Positions 33,615-43,303 are shown, counted from the stretch's first letter. The stretch is DNA of 64,000 nt from Acidibrevibacterium fodinaquatile (GCF_003352165.1 NZ_CP029176.1:1922001-1986000), one strand, 5' to 3'. Translations and numbers: made by a program. The notes: generated by a model not told the origin, from the sequence alone.

Positions 33615-35347
33615 ACGCTGCGCCGGAACTCGCGAAAATTCGCCACCAGGTGATGTGGAACCGCCTGATCGCGGTGGTGGAAGAACAGGCGCAGGTGATG
33701 ATTCGCACCGCTTTCAGCACCACGGTGCGCGAGGCCGGCGATCTTTCCGCTGGCGTCTTCGATCTCGAGGGCCGCATGCTGGCCCAGGCGGTGACCGGAA
33801 CGCCCGGCCATGTCAACGCGATGAGCGAAAGCGTTGGCCATTTCCTAAAAAAATTCCCCGCCCACACGATGCGCGAGGGTGATCACTACATCACCAATGA
33901 TCCCTGGCTCGGCACCGGGCATTTGCATGACCTGACGGTGGTGACGCCGGTTTTTCATCGCGGGACGATGATCGGCCTGCTCGCCAACACCGCCCATGTG
34001 ATCGATATCGGCGGCCTCGGCATGGGGCCTGATGGGCGCTCGGTGTTCGAGGAAGGGCTCTATATCCCGATCCTCCGCTGTTTCGAGGCCGGGCGGCCGA
34101 ACGAGACGTTTTTCGAATTCCTGCGCGCCGGTAGCCGGCTTCCGGTTGAGCTCGAGGGCGATGTCTATTCGCTCTCGGCCTGCAACGACACCGCGGCGCG
34201 CAGGCTTGGCGAAATGCTCGATGAATTCGGGATCGATAGCCTCGCCGGGCTCGCCGAGTTCATTTTCGCAAGCAGTCTCCGCGCGACCGAGGCGGCAATC
34301 GCCGAGATCCCACCTGGGATTTACCACTCGAGCATCCATTCGGATGGCTATGACGCGCCGATCACCTTGAGGGCCGCGATGACGGTCGGCGAGAACGATA
34401 TCCGCGTTGATTTCGACGGTACATCGCCGGCCGCGGCGCGCGGGATCAATGTTCCGGCGGCTTATTGCCGCGCCTATGCGTCGTTTGGCATCAAGGTGGT
34501 GGTGGCGCCGGAGGTTCCGAACAACTGGGCGAGTTTGCAGCCGTTTCGTATGAAGATTCCCGAGGGCTGCATCCTCGATGCGCGACATCCGGCGCCGGTT
34601 TCGGTCCGCCATGTCATCGGCCAGCTCCTCCCCGATCTGATGATGGGGTGCCTTCATCAGGCGGTGCCTGACCGGGTCGCGGCGGAGGGTTCGTCCTGCC
34701 TCTGGAACCCGCCGTTGCGCGGCGGCGCGGGGGTGTCCTCGCGGCGCGAGGGCAACCGTATGCCGCCGGATTTCGAAATCATCACCTTCAATTCCGGCGG
34801 CACCGGCGCGCGCCGACAGCGCGACGGGCTCGACGCCACCGCATTCCCCTCTGGCGTGCGGACGATGCCGGTGGAAGCGACCGAGAACGTCGCCCCGATC
34901 GTCATCTGGCGCAAGGAATTGCGGCCGGGCTCGGGCGGCGCCGGGCGGACGCGCGGCGGGCTTGGCCAGATCATGGAAATCGCTGCCCTTGACGACATGG
35001 AATTCGCCTGCAACGCGATTTTTGATCGCATTCAGCATCCGCCGCGCGGGCGGGATGGCGGGCATGAGGGCGCCGCCGGCTATGTCGGGCTCAAATCCGG
35101 GGCGCCGCTGCGCGCCAAGGGATTTCAGATTATTCCCGATGGCGACAGGCTGATTTTAAAACTCCCCGGCGGCGGCGGCATGGGCCCGCCCGATGCGCGT
35201 GCGCCGGAGGCGGTGGCGCGCGATGTCCGCGACGGCGTGGTGAGCGAGGATGAGGCGCGCGTCGTCTATCGTGTCGCCCTCACCGCCGCGGGTGCTGTCG
35301 ATGACAGCGCGACCCGTGATTTGCGCAGGAACAACCGGAAGGAGTGA
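33611..35347 (+). CDS. hyuB: hydantoinase/oxoprolinase subunit B
   Basis: The 578-residue protein shows the HyuB pattern: IRTAFSTTVREAGDLSAGVFD, QAVTGTPGHVNAMSESV, HYITNDPWLGTGHLHDLTV, then GINVPAAYCRAY and NSGGTGARRQRDGLD. Length is typical. It pairs with HyuA in an ATP-dependent amidohydrolase. AGGAG just before its stop probably serves the next gene, a solute-binding protein whose start is 5 bases downstream of the stop. Confidence 0.92.
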   Translation: MNAAPELAKIRHQVMWNRLIAVVEEQAQVMIRTAFSTTVREAGDLSAGVFDLEGRMLAQAVTGTPGHVNAMSESVGHFLKKFPAHTMREGDHYITNDPWLGTGHLHDLTVVTPVFHRGTMIGLLANTAHVIDIGGLGMGPDGRSVFEEGLYIPILRCFEAGRPNETFFEFLRAGSRLPVELEGDVYSLSACNDTAARRLGEMLDEFGIDSLAGLAEFIFASSLRATEAAIAEIPPGIYHSSIHSDGYDAPITLRAAMTVGENDIRVDFDGTSPAAARGINVPAAYCRAYASFGIKVVVAPEVPNNWASLQPFRMKIPEGCILDARHPAPVSVRHVIGQLLPDLMMGCLHQAVPDRVAAEGSSCLWNPPLRGGAGVSSRREGNRMPPDFEIITFNSGGTGARRQRDGLDATAFPSGVRTMPVEATENVAPIVIWRKELRPGSGGAGRTRGGLGQIMEIAALDDMEFACNAIFDRIQHPPRGRDGGHEGAAGYVGLKSGAPLRAKGFQIIPDGDRLILKLPGGGGMGPPDARAPEAVARDVRDGVVSEDEARVVYRVALTAAGAVDDSATRDLRRNNRKE

Positions 35348-35352
35348 TCGAG

Positions 35353-36612
35353 ATGACCGGCGTCACACGACGACATTTATTCGCGGGAACCGCGGCGATC
35401 GGGCTCGGCGCCGGATTTGCGCGCGCCGTGCGGGCGGCGGACGAGATCACGATCGGCGCCGTCTTTCCCCTGAGCGGCAATGCCGCGGCGATCGGCCAGG
35501 ACGCCAAGCACGCCCTCGAAACCATGGCCGCTATCATCAACGGCGATCACGATATTCCGATGCTGCTCGGGAAAGGCGGCGGCCTTGCCGGGCTGGGCGG
35601 CGCCAAGGTCAAGTTGCTTTTCGCCGACAGCCAGAACAACCCGCAAATCGCCCGCAGCGCCGCCGAACGCTTCATCACCGAAGACCACGTGGTCGCGGTG
35701 ATCGGGAGTTACACCAGCGCGACCGCGGTCACCATCAGCCAGATCTGCAACCGCTATCAAATTCCCTATATCTCCGCCGACAATTCTTCGCCAAGCCTCA
35801 ACAAGCAGGGTCTCGACTGGTTTTTTCGCCCCTCGCCGACTGATATCGATTTCACCAAGGCGATGTTCGACTGTTTCGCGGCGTTCGGTGAAAAGACCGG
35901 CGAGAAGGTGAAAACGGTTGCGATCATTCACGAAAACTCGGTGTTCGGCAGCGACAGCGCGAAGCTCCAAGTGAGCATGGCCGAGGCCGCCGGGATCAAG
36001 GTGCTCGCCAATATTTCCTATCAGGCCAACATCCCCTCCCTCTCGGTCGAGGCCGAGCGACTGCGCGCCGCCGATGCCGATGTTTTGATGCCGTCGTCTT
36101 ACACCAGCGATGCGATCCTGCTCGTCCGCGCGATGCATGATGTCGGCTATACGCCGCGCGCGATCATGGCCCAGGATGCCGGTTTCATCGATCCCGCTTT
36201 CATCGCCGCGGTCGGCACGCTTGCCGAGGGCGTGATGAGCCGTTCGGCGTTCGCGATCGATGCCGTGACGCAACGCCCGGCGATTCCGGCGGTCAACGCG
36301 CTTTTCAAAGCGAGCGGCGCGAACAAGGATCTCAATGATCTGACGGCGCGCGAACTGACCGCGCTGCAGGTTCTCGCCGATGCGCTCAACCGCGCGAAAT
36401 CGACCAATAACATGGCACTGCGCGAGGCGCTGCGCGCGACCGACATCCCGGGTGATCAGACGATTATGCCGTGGGCGGGTGTCAAGTTCGATGCAACCGG
36501 GCAAAACATCAAAAGCAATCCGGTGATTTTGCAGCAACAAAAAGGCGAGTGGCGGGCGGTGTTTCCGTTCGAGATCGCGACCGCGCCGCCGATCTGGCAT
36601 ATCGCGCGGTGA
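35353..36612 (+). CDS. ABC transporter substrate-binding protein (Leu/Ile/Val-type)
   Basis: The 419-residue protein begins TGVTRRHLFAGTAAIGLGAG, a twin-arginine-like signal ending at ARAVRAAD, then EITIGAVFPLSGNAAAIGQD of type I periplasmic amino-acid-binding proteins. ATG 35353 is favoured because AAGGAG is 8 bases before it; a GTG at 35344 overlaps the hyuB stop and is the alternative. It delivers ligand to the permeases encoded directly downstream. Ligand is inferred to be an amide or peptide-like compound from the hyu context. Confidence 0.88.
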   Translation: MTGVTRRHLFAGTAAIGLGAGFARAVRAADEITIGAVFPLSGNAAAIGQDAKHALETMAAIINGDHDIPMLLGKGGGLAGLGGAKVKLLFADSQNNPQIARSAAERFITEDHVVAVIGSYTSATAVTISQICNRYQIPYISADNSSPSLNKQGLDWFFRPSPTDIDFTKAMFDCFAAFGEKTGEKVKTVAIIHENSVFGSDSAKLQVSMAEAAGIKVLANISYQANIPSLSVEAERLRAADADVLMPSSYTSDAILLVRAMHDVGYTPRAIMAQDAGFIDPAFIAAVGTLAEGVMSRSAFAIDAVTQRPAIPAVNALFKASGANKDLNDLTARELTALQVLADALNRAKSTNNMALREALRATDIPGDQTIMPWAGVKFDATGQNIKSNPVILQQQKGEWRAVFPFEIATAPPIWHIAR

Positions 36613-36637
36613 CGCGCGTGCTCCGGCTTGCCGCGCC

Positions 36638-37513
36638 ATGACTGGCGCCCTGATCGCTCAGGTGGCGCTTGGCGGCCTGCTGATGGGGCTGGTCTACGCC
36701 GTCGTTGCCGCCGGGCTCACGCTGATCTTCGGCCTGATGGACGTGGTCAATTTCGCCCATGGCGCCCTGCTCATGGTCGCGATGTATGCAACCTTGCTCA
36801 TCCATCGCGCGACCGGCCTTGACCCGCTTTTGCAACTGCCATTGGTCGCCTTGCTGTTGTTCATCGCCGGGGTTGCGATTTATCGTGGCCTGATCGCGCG
36901 CACTCTTGCGGTCCGCGTCAATGCCGGGATGGTGCAGATTTTCGTGACCTTCGGGCTTTCGATCTTTCTTGTCGGCGCCGCGGAGTTTCTGTTCGGCAGT
37001 GATTTTCAAAGCATCAATAAAACTCTTCTCGGCGGCCGGACATTTGCGTTGAACGGGATCATCCTGCCGCTGCCGCTGGTGGTGAGCGGGATCGTCGCGC
37101 TTCTGGTCTTTCTCGCCCTCGCATTGCTGTCGCGCACCGAATTCGGCCGGGCGCTGGAGGCGACGCGCGAGGATCATGAAGCGGTCGCGCTGATCGGTAT
37201 CGATCGCGACCGGGTGTTTGGGATCGGCTGGGGGATCGGGACGGCGAGCGTCGGCATCGCCGGTGTCATGCTGGCGAACTTCTATTATATCGCCCCTGAT
37301 GTCGGCACCAATTTCGCGCTCATCGCCTATATCACCGTCGCACTCGGCGGCTTCGGCTCGATGTTCGGGGCCCTGGTTGCCGGCCTGATCATCGGGCTCA
37401 CCGAAGCGCTCACCGCGCTTTTCATCGATCCCGCCTTAAAGCAGATCGGGATTTTCGTGATCTATCTCGCGGTTCTGATGGTCCGGCCACGCGGCCTGTT
37501 CGGGCGCCTCTGA
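36638..37513 (+). CDS. livH: branched-chain-type ABC transporter permease (LivH)
   Basis: The 291-residue inner-membrane permease has eight or so spans and LivH markers: LMGLVYAVVAAGLTLIFGLM near the start and the EAA-like loop GRALEATREDHEAVALIGID. Its stop overlaps the next permease start (ATGA-type at 37510-37513). It forms the translocation pore with LivM. Confidence 0.9.
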   Translation: MTGALIAQVALGGLLMGLVYAVVAAGLTLIFGLMDVVNFAHGALLMVAMYATLLIHRATGLDPLLQLPLVALLLFIAGVAIYRGLIARTLAVRVNAGMVQIFVTFGLSIFLVGAAEFLFGSDFQSINKTLLGGRTFALNGIILPLPLVVSGIVALLVFLALALLSRTEFGRALEATREDHEAVALIGIDRDRVFGIGWGIGTASVGIAGVMLANFYYIAPDVGTNFALIAYITVALGGFGSMFGALVAGLIIGLTEALTALFIDPALKQIGIFVIYLAVLMVRPRGLFGRL

Positions 37514-38514
37514 TGGCGGGCGCGGTGAGGGGAACGCTCGTGGCGCGGCGTCGGCGCGAGCTTTGGCTCGGCATCGTTGTCCTCGTCGTGCTGGCCGCGC
37601 TGCCGTTTGGTGTTGGCAATGCTTATCTGCGCGGGTTGATCGTGCTCACATTGCTCTATGCCGGCCTGTCACAGGCATGGAACATCCTCGGCGGCTATTG
37701 CGGGCAAATTTCCCTCGGCCATGCGCTCTATTTCGGGATCGGCGCCTATACCTCGACGCTGCTTTTCACCCGGCTCGGGATTTCGCCGCTCCTTGGCATG
37801 TTCGCGGGGGGCGGCCTTGCCGGGTTCGCGGCCTTTCTGGTCGGCCTGCCGTGTTTTCGCTTGAGCGGCCATTATTACGCGATCGCGACCCTGGTCATCG
37901 GCATGATGGCGGCATTGCTCGCGGCGAATTGGGATTTCATCAATGCCGCGCAAGGGATCACCATTCCCTTTCACGGCGAAAGCTGGGCCAACCTTGCCTT
38001 CCGCACCGCGATCCTGCCATTTCATTATGTCATGCTCGCCTACGCCGCGCTGATCTGGTTTGTCGCCTGGCTGATCGAGGGCTCGCGCTGGGGGTTTTCC
38101 TGGCGCGCGGTGAAGGATGATGTCGCGGCGGCGCGCAGCCTCGGCGTCAGCATCTATCCGAGCAAGCTTGCCGCGGCGGCGATCAGCGGGGCGGCGACCG
38201 GCATCGGCGGCGCGCTCTATGCGCAGTATATTGGCTTCATCGATCCTGACAGCACGCTCGATCTCTCGCTTTCGGTGCTGATCGCGCTGCCCGCCGTGGT
38301 CGGTGGCATCGGCACGCTCTGGGGGCCGCTTCTGGGTGCTGCGGTGCTGATCCCGGTGCAGCAGCTTTCTGTCGCCTGGCTCGGGAGTGCCGCCGGCGGC
38401 ATCGATCTCATGGTCTATGGCGCGCTGATCATGGCGTTGGCGCTTGCCCGCCCGGAGGGGCTGGTCAGTTTCTTCCACATCCGCGCGTCGCGGGGCGCAA
38501 CCGGGCATGGGTGA
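37513..38514 (+). CDS. livM: branched-chain-type ABC transporter permease (LivM)
   Basis: The 333-residue permease has the LivM pattern GLSQAWNILGGYCGQISLGH, LSGHYYAIATLVIGMM and the coupling loop GFSWRAVKDDVAAARSLGVS. It partners LivH. The end overlaps the livG start by eight bases. Confidence 0.9.
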   Translation: MAGAVRGTLVARRRRELWLGIVVLVVLAALPFGVGNAYLRGLIVLTLLYAGLSQAWNILGGYCGQISLGHALYFGIGAYTSTLLFTRLGISPLLGMFAGGGLAGFAAFLVGLPCFRLSGHYYAIATLVIGMMAALLAANWDFINAAQGITIPFHGESWANLAFRTAILPFHYVMLAYAALIWFVAWLIEGSRWGFSWRAVKDDVAAARSLGVSIYPSKLAAAAISGAATGIGGALYAQYIGFIDPDSTLDLSLSVLIALPAVVGGIGTLWGPLLGAAVLIPVQQLSVAWLGSAAGGIDLMVYGALIMALALARPEGLVSFFHIRASRGATGHG

Positions 38515-39235
38515 GCCGCTCCTCGAAATCCGTGGCATCAGCAAATCCTTTGGCAGCGTCGCCGCCAATGTCGATATCGGCTTCGCTGTCGCGGCTGGCG
38601 AAATTCTCGGCCTCATCGGCCCGAACGGCGCCGGCAAAAGCAGCCTGTTCAACATCATCGCCGGTGAGATCGCCCCCGATCGCGGCGAAATCAGGTTCGC
38701 GGGACAGGAGATCGCCGGCATTGGCGCGGTTGCCTGCGCCCGGCTCGGGATTGGGCGGACGTTTCAGGTGGTGCGCAGCTTCGATTCGATGACCGTTCTG
38801 GAAAACGTCATGGTCGGCGCGTTCCTGCGTGCGCGCAGAAGCGCCGCGGCGATGGCGAGGGCAGGGGAGGTGATCGAATTTTGTGGCCTCACCACGCGGC
38901 GTGATGTGCCCGCGCATAGCCTCTCGCCGCCGGAGAAGCGCCGCCTCGAGATTGCCCGCGCGCTCGCAACCCGGCCACGGCTTTTGCTGCTCGATGAAAT
39001 GCTCACCGGCCTCACGCCGACCGAGGCGCAGGCCGGCATGCGGCTGGTGCGCGATATCCGCGCGCAAGGCATAACCATCATCATGGTCGAGCATGTGATG
39101 GAGGTGTTGCTGCCGCTGATCGATCGCGCGGTCGTGCTCAATCTCGGGCGAAAATTGCTCGAAGGGGCACCGGCCGAGATCGTCCGCCATCCGGAGGTGA
39201 TTCGCGCCTATCTCGGAGACCGCTATGGCGGATGA
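38507..39235 (+). CDS. livG: branched-chain-type ABC transporter ATPase (LivG)
   Basis: The 242-residue ATPase has Walker A GPNGAGKSS and Walker B RLLLLDEML. The signature reads LSPPEKRRLEIARAL, where most LivG have LSxGxxRxLEIARAL, so the usual Gly is replaced by Pro. GRTFQVVRSFDSMTVLENVM is typical LivG. The start at 38507 (MGEPLLEIRG) lies inside the end of livM. Confidence 0.9.
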   Translation: MGEPLLEIRGISKSFGSVAANVDIGFAVAAGEILGLIGPNGAGKSSLFNIIAGEIAPDRGEIRFAGQEIAGIGAVACARLGIGRTFQVVRSFDSMTVLENVMVGAFLRARRSAAAMARAGEVIEFCGLTTRRDVPAHSLSPPEKRRLEIARALATRPRLLLLDEMLTGLTPTEAQAGMRLVRDIRAQGITIIMVEHVMEVLLPLIDRAVVLNLGRKLLEGAPAEIVRHPEVIRAYLGDRYGG

Positions 39236-39941
39236 GCGGCCCTTGCTCGAAACCCGCCACTTGTCCGCGCATTATCGTGGCCTTGCCGCGCTGCATGGCG
39301 TCGATCTCGCGATCGCGCCGGGCGAGATCGTCGCCGTGGTCGGGGCCAACGGCGCCGGGAAAAGCACGCTGCTTCGCGCCATCGCCGGCCAGGTCGCGAC
39401 CGCGGGGGAGATCTTGTTCGACGGAAAACCGATCGCACGTCTGGCGCCGCATCGGATCAGCCGCCTCGGCGTCGCGCTGGTGCCCGAGGGGAGGCGGCTC
39501 TTTCCGCGCCTTGCGGTCGAGGACAATCTCCGCCTCGGCGCCTATGCGCGGCGCGGGCCAGAGCGTTTTCGCCCGCTCGATCTCGTCTTCGCGCTTTTTC
39601 CGCGTCTGCGCGAGCGGCTTCGTCAGCGCGCCGAGACGCTGTCGGGCGGCGAGCAGCAGATGCTCGCGATTGGGCGCGCCTTGATGACGGCGCCGCGCCT
39701 GCTGATGCTCGATGAACCCTCCCAAGGCATCATGCCGCGCCTCGTCGATGATATTTTCGCGGCGATCGCGCGGATCAGGGCCAGCGGCGTCACCATCCTG
39801 ATCGTCGAACAGCGGCTTGTCGAGACGTTGGCGATCGCTGATCGTGCCTATGTCATGCAGACCGGCCGCATCGTTCTCGCGGGCGCCGCCGCCGAGATTG
39901 CCGGCAATGCGGAGGTGCGGCGCGCCTATCTCGGCATGTAG
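39225..39941 (+). CDS. livF: branched-chain-type ABC transporter ATPase (LivF)
   Basis: The 238-residue ATPase has Walker [10 protein letters not shown], canonical signature [16 protein letters not shown] and Walker [14 protein letters not shown]. It overlaps livG by 11 bases, completing a five-gene importer read from one transcript with hyuA and hyuB. Confidence 0.9.
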   Translation: MADERPLLETRHLSAHYRGLAALHGVDLAIAPGEIVAVVGANGAGKSTLLRAIAGQVATAGEILFDGKPIARLAPHRISRLGVALVPEGRRLFPRLAVEDNLRLGAYARRGPERFRPLDLVFALFPRLRERLRQRAETLSGGEQQMLAIGRALMTAPRLLMLDEPSQGIMPRLVDDIFAAIARIRASGVTILIVEQRLVETLAIADRAYVMQTGRIVLAGAAAEIAGNAEVRRAYLGM

Positions 39942-39957
39942 TCAGGAGGGACTGGCC

Positions 39958-40767
39958 ATGGATTTCGCAACCGATCGCAGCGATCGCGCCACACTCAAAA
40001 CCGGGCGGGAGGCACGTCTCGCGTGCCGGGCCGGATTCTCAGGCGCGACCGCGGGGCTCGCGCTTGGCTTTGCCCAGGCCAATCTCGTGGTTCTTCCCGC
40101 CGACCTCGCGAACGATTTTCTGCGGTTCTGCCAGCGCAACCCGAAACCCTGCCCGCTGCTCGGGGTTTCGGAGCCGGGGGCGGTCGATTTGCCTGGCCTT
40201 GCCGAGGATCTCGATTTGCGCACCGATCTTCCCGGCTATCGCGTCTGGCGGGACGGCGAACTCATCGCCGAACCGATGGAGGTGCGCGAGGTCTGGCGCG
40301 ATGACCTCGTCGCTTTCGCGATCGGCTGTTCTTACACGTTCGAGGCGGCTTTGCTCGCGGAGGGGATGACGCTCCGCCACGCCGCGGCGGGGACCGAGGT
40401 GCCGATGTATCGCACCAATATCGATTGCGTCCCCGCCGGGCCGCTCCAGGGCAAGATGGTGGTCTCGATGCGGCCGTTCCGCCCGGCCGACGCAATCCGC
40501 GCGGTGCAGATCACCTCGCGCTTTCCCTTCGTGCATGGCGCCCCCGTGCATCTTGGTCTTCCGCAGATGATCGGGATCGAGGATCTCGCCCGGCCGGATT
40601 ATGGCGCGCCGGTCACGGTGATGGCCGATGAAGTGCCGGTGTTTTGGGCTTGTGGGGTTACGCCGCAAGCGGTGATCGCGGCGATGCGGCCGCCTTTCGC
40701 GATCACCCACCAGCCCGGCCGGATGCTGGTGCTTGATCTGCCGGATTACCGCTGCGCAGTGTTGTAG
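39958..40767 (+). CDS. DUF1445 / D-glutamate cyclase-family protein (putative hydro-lyase)
   Basis: The 269-residue protein matches the UPF0317/DUF1445 family (PF07286): [40 protein letters not shown] and [11 protein letters not shown] are its signature segments. The mammalian member domain belongs to D-glutamate cyclase, which makes 5-oxo-D-proline; bacterial members are labelled putative hydro-lyases. CAGGAGGG precedes the ATG. As the last gene of the hyu-ABC run it links the cluster to 5-oxoproline or D-glutamate chemistry, by inference. Confidence 0.82.
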   Translation: MDFATDRSDRATLKTGREARLACRAGFSGATAGLALGFAQANLVVLPADLANDFLRFCQRNPKPCPLLGVSEPGAVDLPGLAEDLDLRTDLPGYRVWRDGELIAEPMEVREVWRDDLVAFAIGCSYTFEAALLAEGMTLRHAAAGTEVPMYRTNIDCVPAGPLQGKMVVSMRPFRPADAIRAVQITSRFPFVHGAPVHLGLPQMIGIEDLARPDYGAPVTVMADEVPVFWACGVTPQAVIAAMRPPFAITHQPGRMLVLDLPDYRCAVL

Positions 40768-41254
40768 AAAACCAAATCCCCGACGACCGAGACAAGCCTT
40801 TTATAAGCCCGCTTTATAAGCTCCTTTGGGGGGCGGCGCTGAGCCGGGCCGTTCGCGTCCTTTGCTGCCTGTCGGGCGTCAGGGTCATGCAGGGACGCGA
40901 CTCGTCCTGAATGCAAATTTCACAAATCAGACTCGTGCGTTTTGCATGGCGCTTTGTGGATAAAATTATCCACAGGGTGTTAGTAAGTAATCTGAAGAAA
41001 GACCGCCAACAGATTCCAAAGACTCGCGTTCCCCTCGAAGGAAAGCAACCTCGACGCCGAGCAACGTCAACAATATCTTTCTTAATTCACGCTCAGATCT
41101 TCATCGCCGGCCACAACTCAGCTTCACCATGGCGAGTGAATCGCATGCATTAACTACCTGTGGTTAAATTAATCCTTTTAACTTCTCCTTTTTGGCGATA
41201 TAAGCTGCTTTCTTAGCAATCTCTGGCAGTGCTCTGGTGGGGGAGAAGATTTTA
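40768..41254. other. 487-bp AT-rich gap with DnaA-box pair and no gene
   Basis: A perfect inverted pair of consensus DnaA boxes occurs: TGTGGATAA at 40955-40963 and TTATCCACA at 40966-40974, two bases apart. A third near-match (TGTGGTTAA) is at 41159-41167 beside an AT-rich run. TTTATAAGC is repeated near 40799-40821. No convincing coding frame is present. Confidence 0.6.
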
Positions 41255-41923
41255 ATGCACGAGTATCGTTCACTTGATGCGCTGGTTCGGGCGCGTTTGC
41301 AGAAATGGCCGCAGCGGCCGCCGGGGCTGGCGCCGCGCGCACAAGGGGCAGACACCTGGCTGCGCGGCAGACCAGACGTGAAAACCGGAACTTGCAACCC
41401 TTTCCTGAAATTCCCTGGCAGCGATCGGCTGCGAACCCTGCCCGATGGGCTATGGCTCAATTTCGGCGGCACGCCTGTGGAGCCTTATGTGGATATTTTT
41501 GCCATCGAGGCCTGCGGATCGCTGCAAAACCTGCTCGACAAACGCTCGCGCTTCGCCCCGAGCACGCAATCGCTGCTTGCGGTGTGTCCGGTGCCATGGC
41601 TGCTCGCCCCGGTCAGCAGCAACGAGGAAACGCCGCGTTGGCAGGCGATCGGGTTGCTCCGCCGCGAGCCGGTGACACCGCTGGTTCTGCCGGTGCGCGA
41701 TCTGCGCGTCCTCTACGGGCTGAAAAACCGGCATTATCAGGGGTTTGCCGCGAGCCAGATCCCCCACCCGCACGAATATTTCGTGCCGATGGACGCTCTG
41801 ACCGACGAAAACAGTGCCGATAACCCGGCCTTGCGCGCTATCGTCGGGCGCGCCTCGGCGACGGCGAATTTTTTCGACCAACCCTGTCCGGCGCCGCGCG
41901 CGGCGGAAACCCTCAGCGGTTGA
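41255..41923 (+). CDS. conserved-looking hypothetical protein
   Basis: The 222-residue soluble protein begins MHEYRSLDALVRARLQKWPQ. I recognise no domain. It has no signal or membrane segment. The middle has LPDGLWLNFGGTPVEPYVDI and the C-terminal third LRVLYGLKNRHYQGFAASQI with HPHEYF. GGGGAGAAG is 6 bases before the ATG, and codon use is like neighbouring genes, so I think it is real. It is convergent with a small membrane protein whose stop overlaps it. Confidence 0.6.
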   Translation: MHEYRSLDALVRARLQKWPQRPPGLAPRAQGADTWLRGRPDVKTGTCNPFLKFPGSDRLRTLPDGLWLNFGGTPVEPYVDIFAIEACGSLQNLLDKRSRFAPSTQSLLAVCPVPWLLAPVSSNEETPRWQAIGLLRREPVTPLVLPVRDLRVLYGLKNRHYQGFAASQIPHPHEYFVPMDALTDENSADNPALRAIVGRASATANFFDQPCPAPRAAETLSG

Positions 41924-42197
41924 CGCCGATCCTCGCGCGCACCCGCGCATGCGCGAGATCGACCACGACCACCCGGTCCGGTCCGCCACCATGAAGGAGG
42001 AGGGCCACCTGATCCGGCCCCTCGCTCGCAATCGCGGCGATTTCGCTCGCCGGCGGCTCGTCGAGCCGGATCGCGACCTCCGCCCCGGTCATGCTCGGCG
42101 GGCCAGCCAGCCGTTTCGCGATCAGCACCGCGAGCGTCGCCGTCCCGACGATGATCAGGACCGCCATGATGATGGTGATCGCCTTTAGTGTCCGCAT
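41913..42197 (-). CDS. small single-span membrane protein (DUF6476-like)
   Basis: The 94-residue protein has one N-terminal span (ITIIMAVLIIVGTATLAVLI) and a short C-terminal domain (IASEGPDQVALLLHGGGPDR then VVVVDLAHARV) facing the periplasm. This layout is common next to rluA-type genes in alphaproteobacteria. It is divergent from the pseudouridine synthase, 51 bases away. Function unknown. Confidence 0.7.
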   Translation of the reverse strand: MRTLKAITIIMAVLIIVGTATLAVLIAKRLAGPPSMTGAEVAIRLDEPPASEIAAIASEGPDQVALLLHGGGPDRVVVVDLAHARVRARIGVNR

Positions 42198-42248
42198 GAT
42201 TGCCGCCTATGCGCCATCGGCATCTGCGCGCGCGCGCCCGAACCGGCT

Positions 42249-43277
42249 ATGCTCTGTGTCATGCTACCGTCCTTACCCCAGCCCGCTGCCGAGGGCGAGA
42301 CCGAGAACGACTCCTTGACCATCCTCGCCCCGCCCGACGCCGCCGGGCAGCGCGTCGATCGGTTTCTCGCCGCGTCGTTCCCGGCGCTCTCGCGCGCGCG
42401 CATTCAGGCGCTGATCGCGGCGGGCGCGGCGCGGCGCGGCGATGTCGTGTTCACCGATGCCGCAGCACCAGTCCGCGCCGGCGAGCGCTACACCCTCGCC
42501 CCGCCGCCGGCCGCCGCGGCTCGGCCGGCGGCGCAGGCGATTGCCTTCCCGGTCCTGTTCGAAGACGAGGATTTGCTGGTTCTCGACAAGCCGGCGGGTT
42601 TGGTCGTTCACCCGGCGCCGGGAAATCGCGACGGCACCCTGGTCAACGCCCTCCTCGCCCATTGCGGCGACGATTTCGCCGGCATCGGCGACGAAAAACG
42701 CCCCGGGATCGTCCATCGCCTCGACAAGGATACCTCCGGCGTGATGGTGGTCGCGAAGACCGCATGGATGATGGCGCGACTCGGGGAAATTTTCGCAACA
42801 CGCAGGCTGGAACGCACCTATCTCGCGCTCGCCTGGGGCCTTCCCAGCCCGGCCGCGGGCAGTATCGAGGGCGCGATCGGGCGCGACCCGCGCGATCGCA
42901 AGCGCATGGCGGTGCGGGCTTCCGGTGGCAAGCCGGCGCTCACCCATTATCGCCTCAGGGAGAGTTGGTTCGGCGCCGTCTCGCTGCTCGAATGTCGCTT
43001 GGCGACGGGACGGACGCATCAGATCAGGGTGCATCTTTCGGCCAACGGCCACCCGCTGATCGGCGATCCGCTCTATCTCCGCCGCGTGCCCGCTGCGGCA
43101 AAAGCCGTGCCGGCGGCGATCAGGGCGCGCCTGCTCGATTTCCCCCGGCAAGCGCTGCACGCCGCCGAGCTTGGCTTCATCCACCCGAGAAGCGGCGCCA
43201 AACTGGCGTTTTCAGCCCCGCCGCCGGCCGATTTCCAGGCCCTCCTCGGATTACTGGCAGGGCCGCGGAATTCTTAA
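42249..43277 (+). CDS. rluD: RluA-family 23S rRNA pseudouridine synthase (RluD-like)
   Basis: The 342-residue enzyme has an N-terminal S4 domain (about 25-85: GQRVDRFLAASFPALSRARI) and the RluA catalytic motif HRLDKDTSG at 156-164 with catalytic Asp159. ATGRTHQIRVH is the C-terminal motif. It isomerises uridines in 23S rRNA; which site (RluC- or RluD-type) is uncertain. A second ATG at 42261 is possible. rpoH follows about 290 bases later, an order seen in other alphaproteobacteria. Confidence 0.88.
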   Translation: MLCVMLPSLPQPAAEGETENDSLTILAPPDAAGQRVDRFLAASFPALSRARIQALIAAGAARRGDVVFTDAAAPVRAGERYTLAPPPAAAARPAAQAIAFPVLFEDEDLLVLDKPAGLVVHPAPGNRDGTLVNALLAHCGDDFAGIGDEKRPGIVHRLDKDTSGVMVVAKTAWMMARLGEIFATRRLERTYLALAWGLPSPAAGSIEGAIGRDPRDRKRMAVRASGGKPALTHYRLRESWFGAVSLLECRLATGRTHQIRVHLSANGHPLIGDPLYLRRVPAAAKAVPAAIRARLLDFPRQALHAAELGFIHPRSGAKLAFSAPPPADFQALLGLLAGPRNS

Positions 43278-43303
43278 TTCCTATTCATCATGTCGGGTTT
43301 TCC

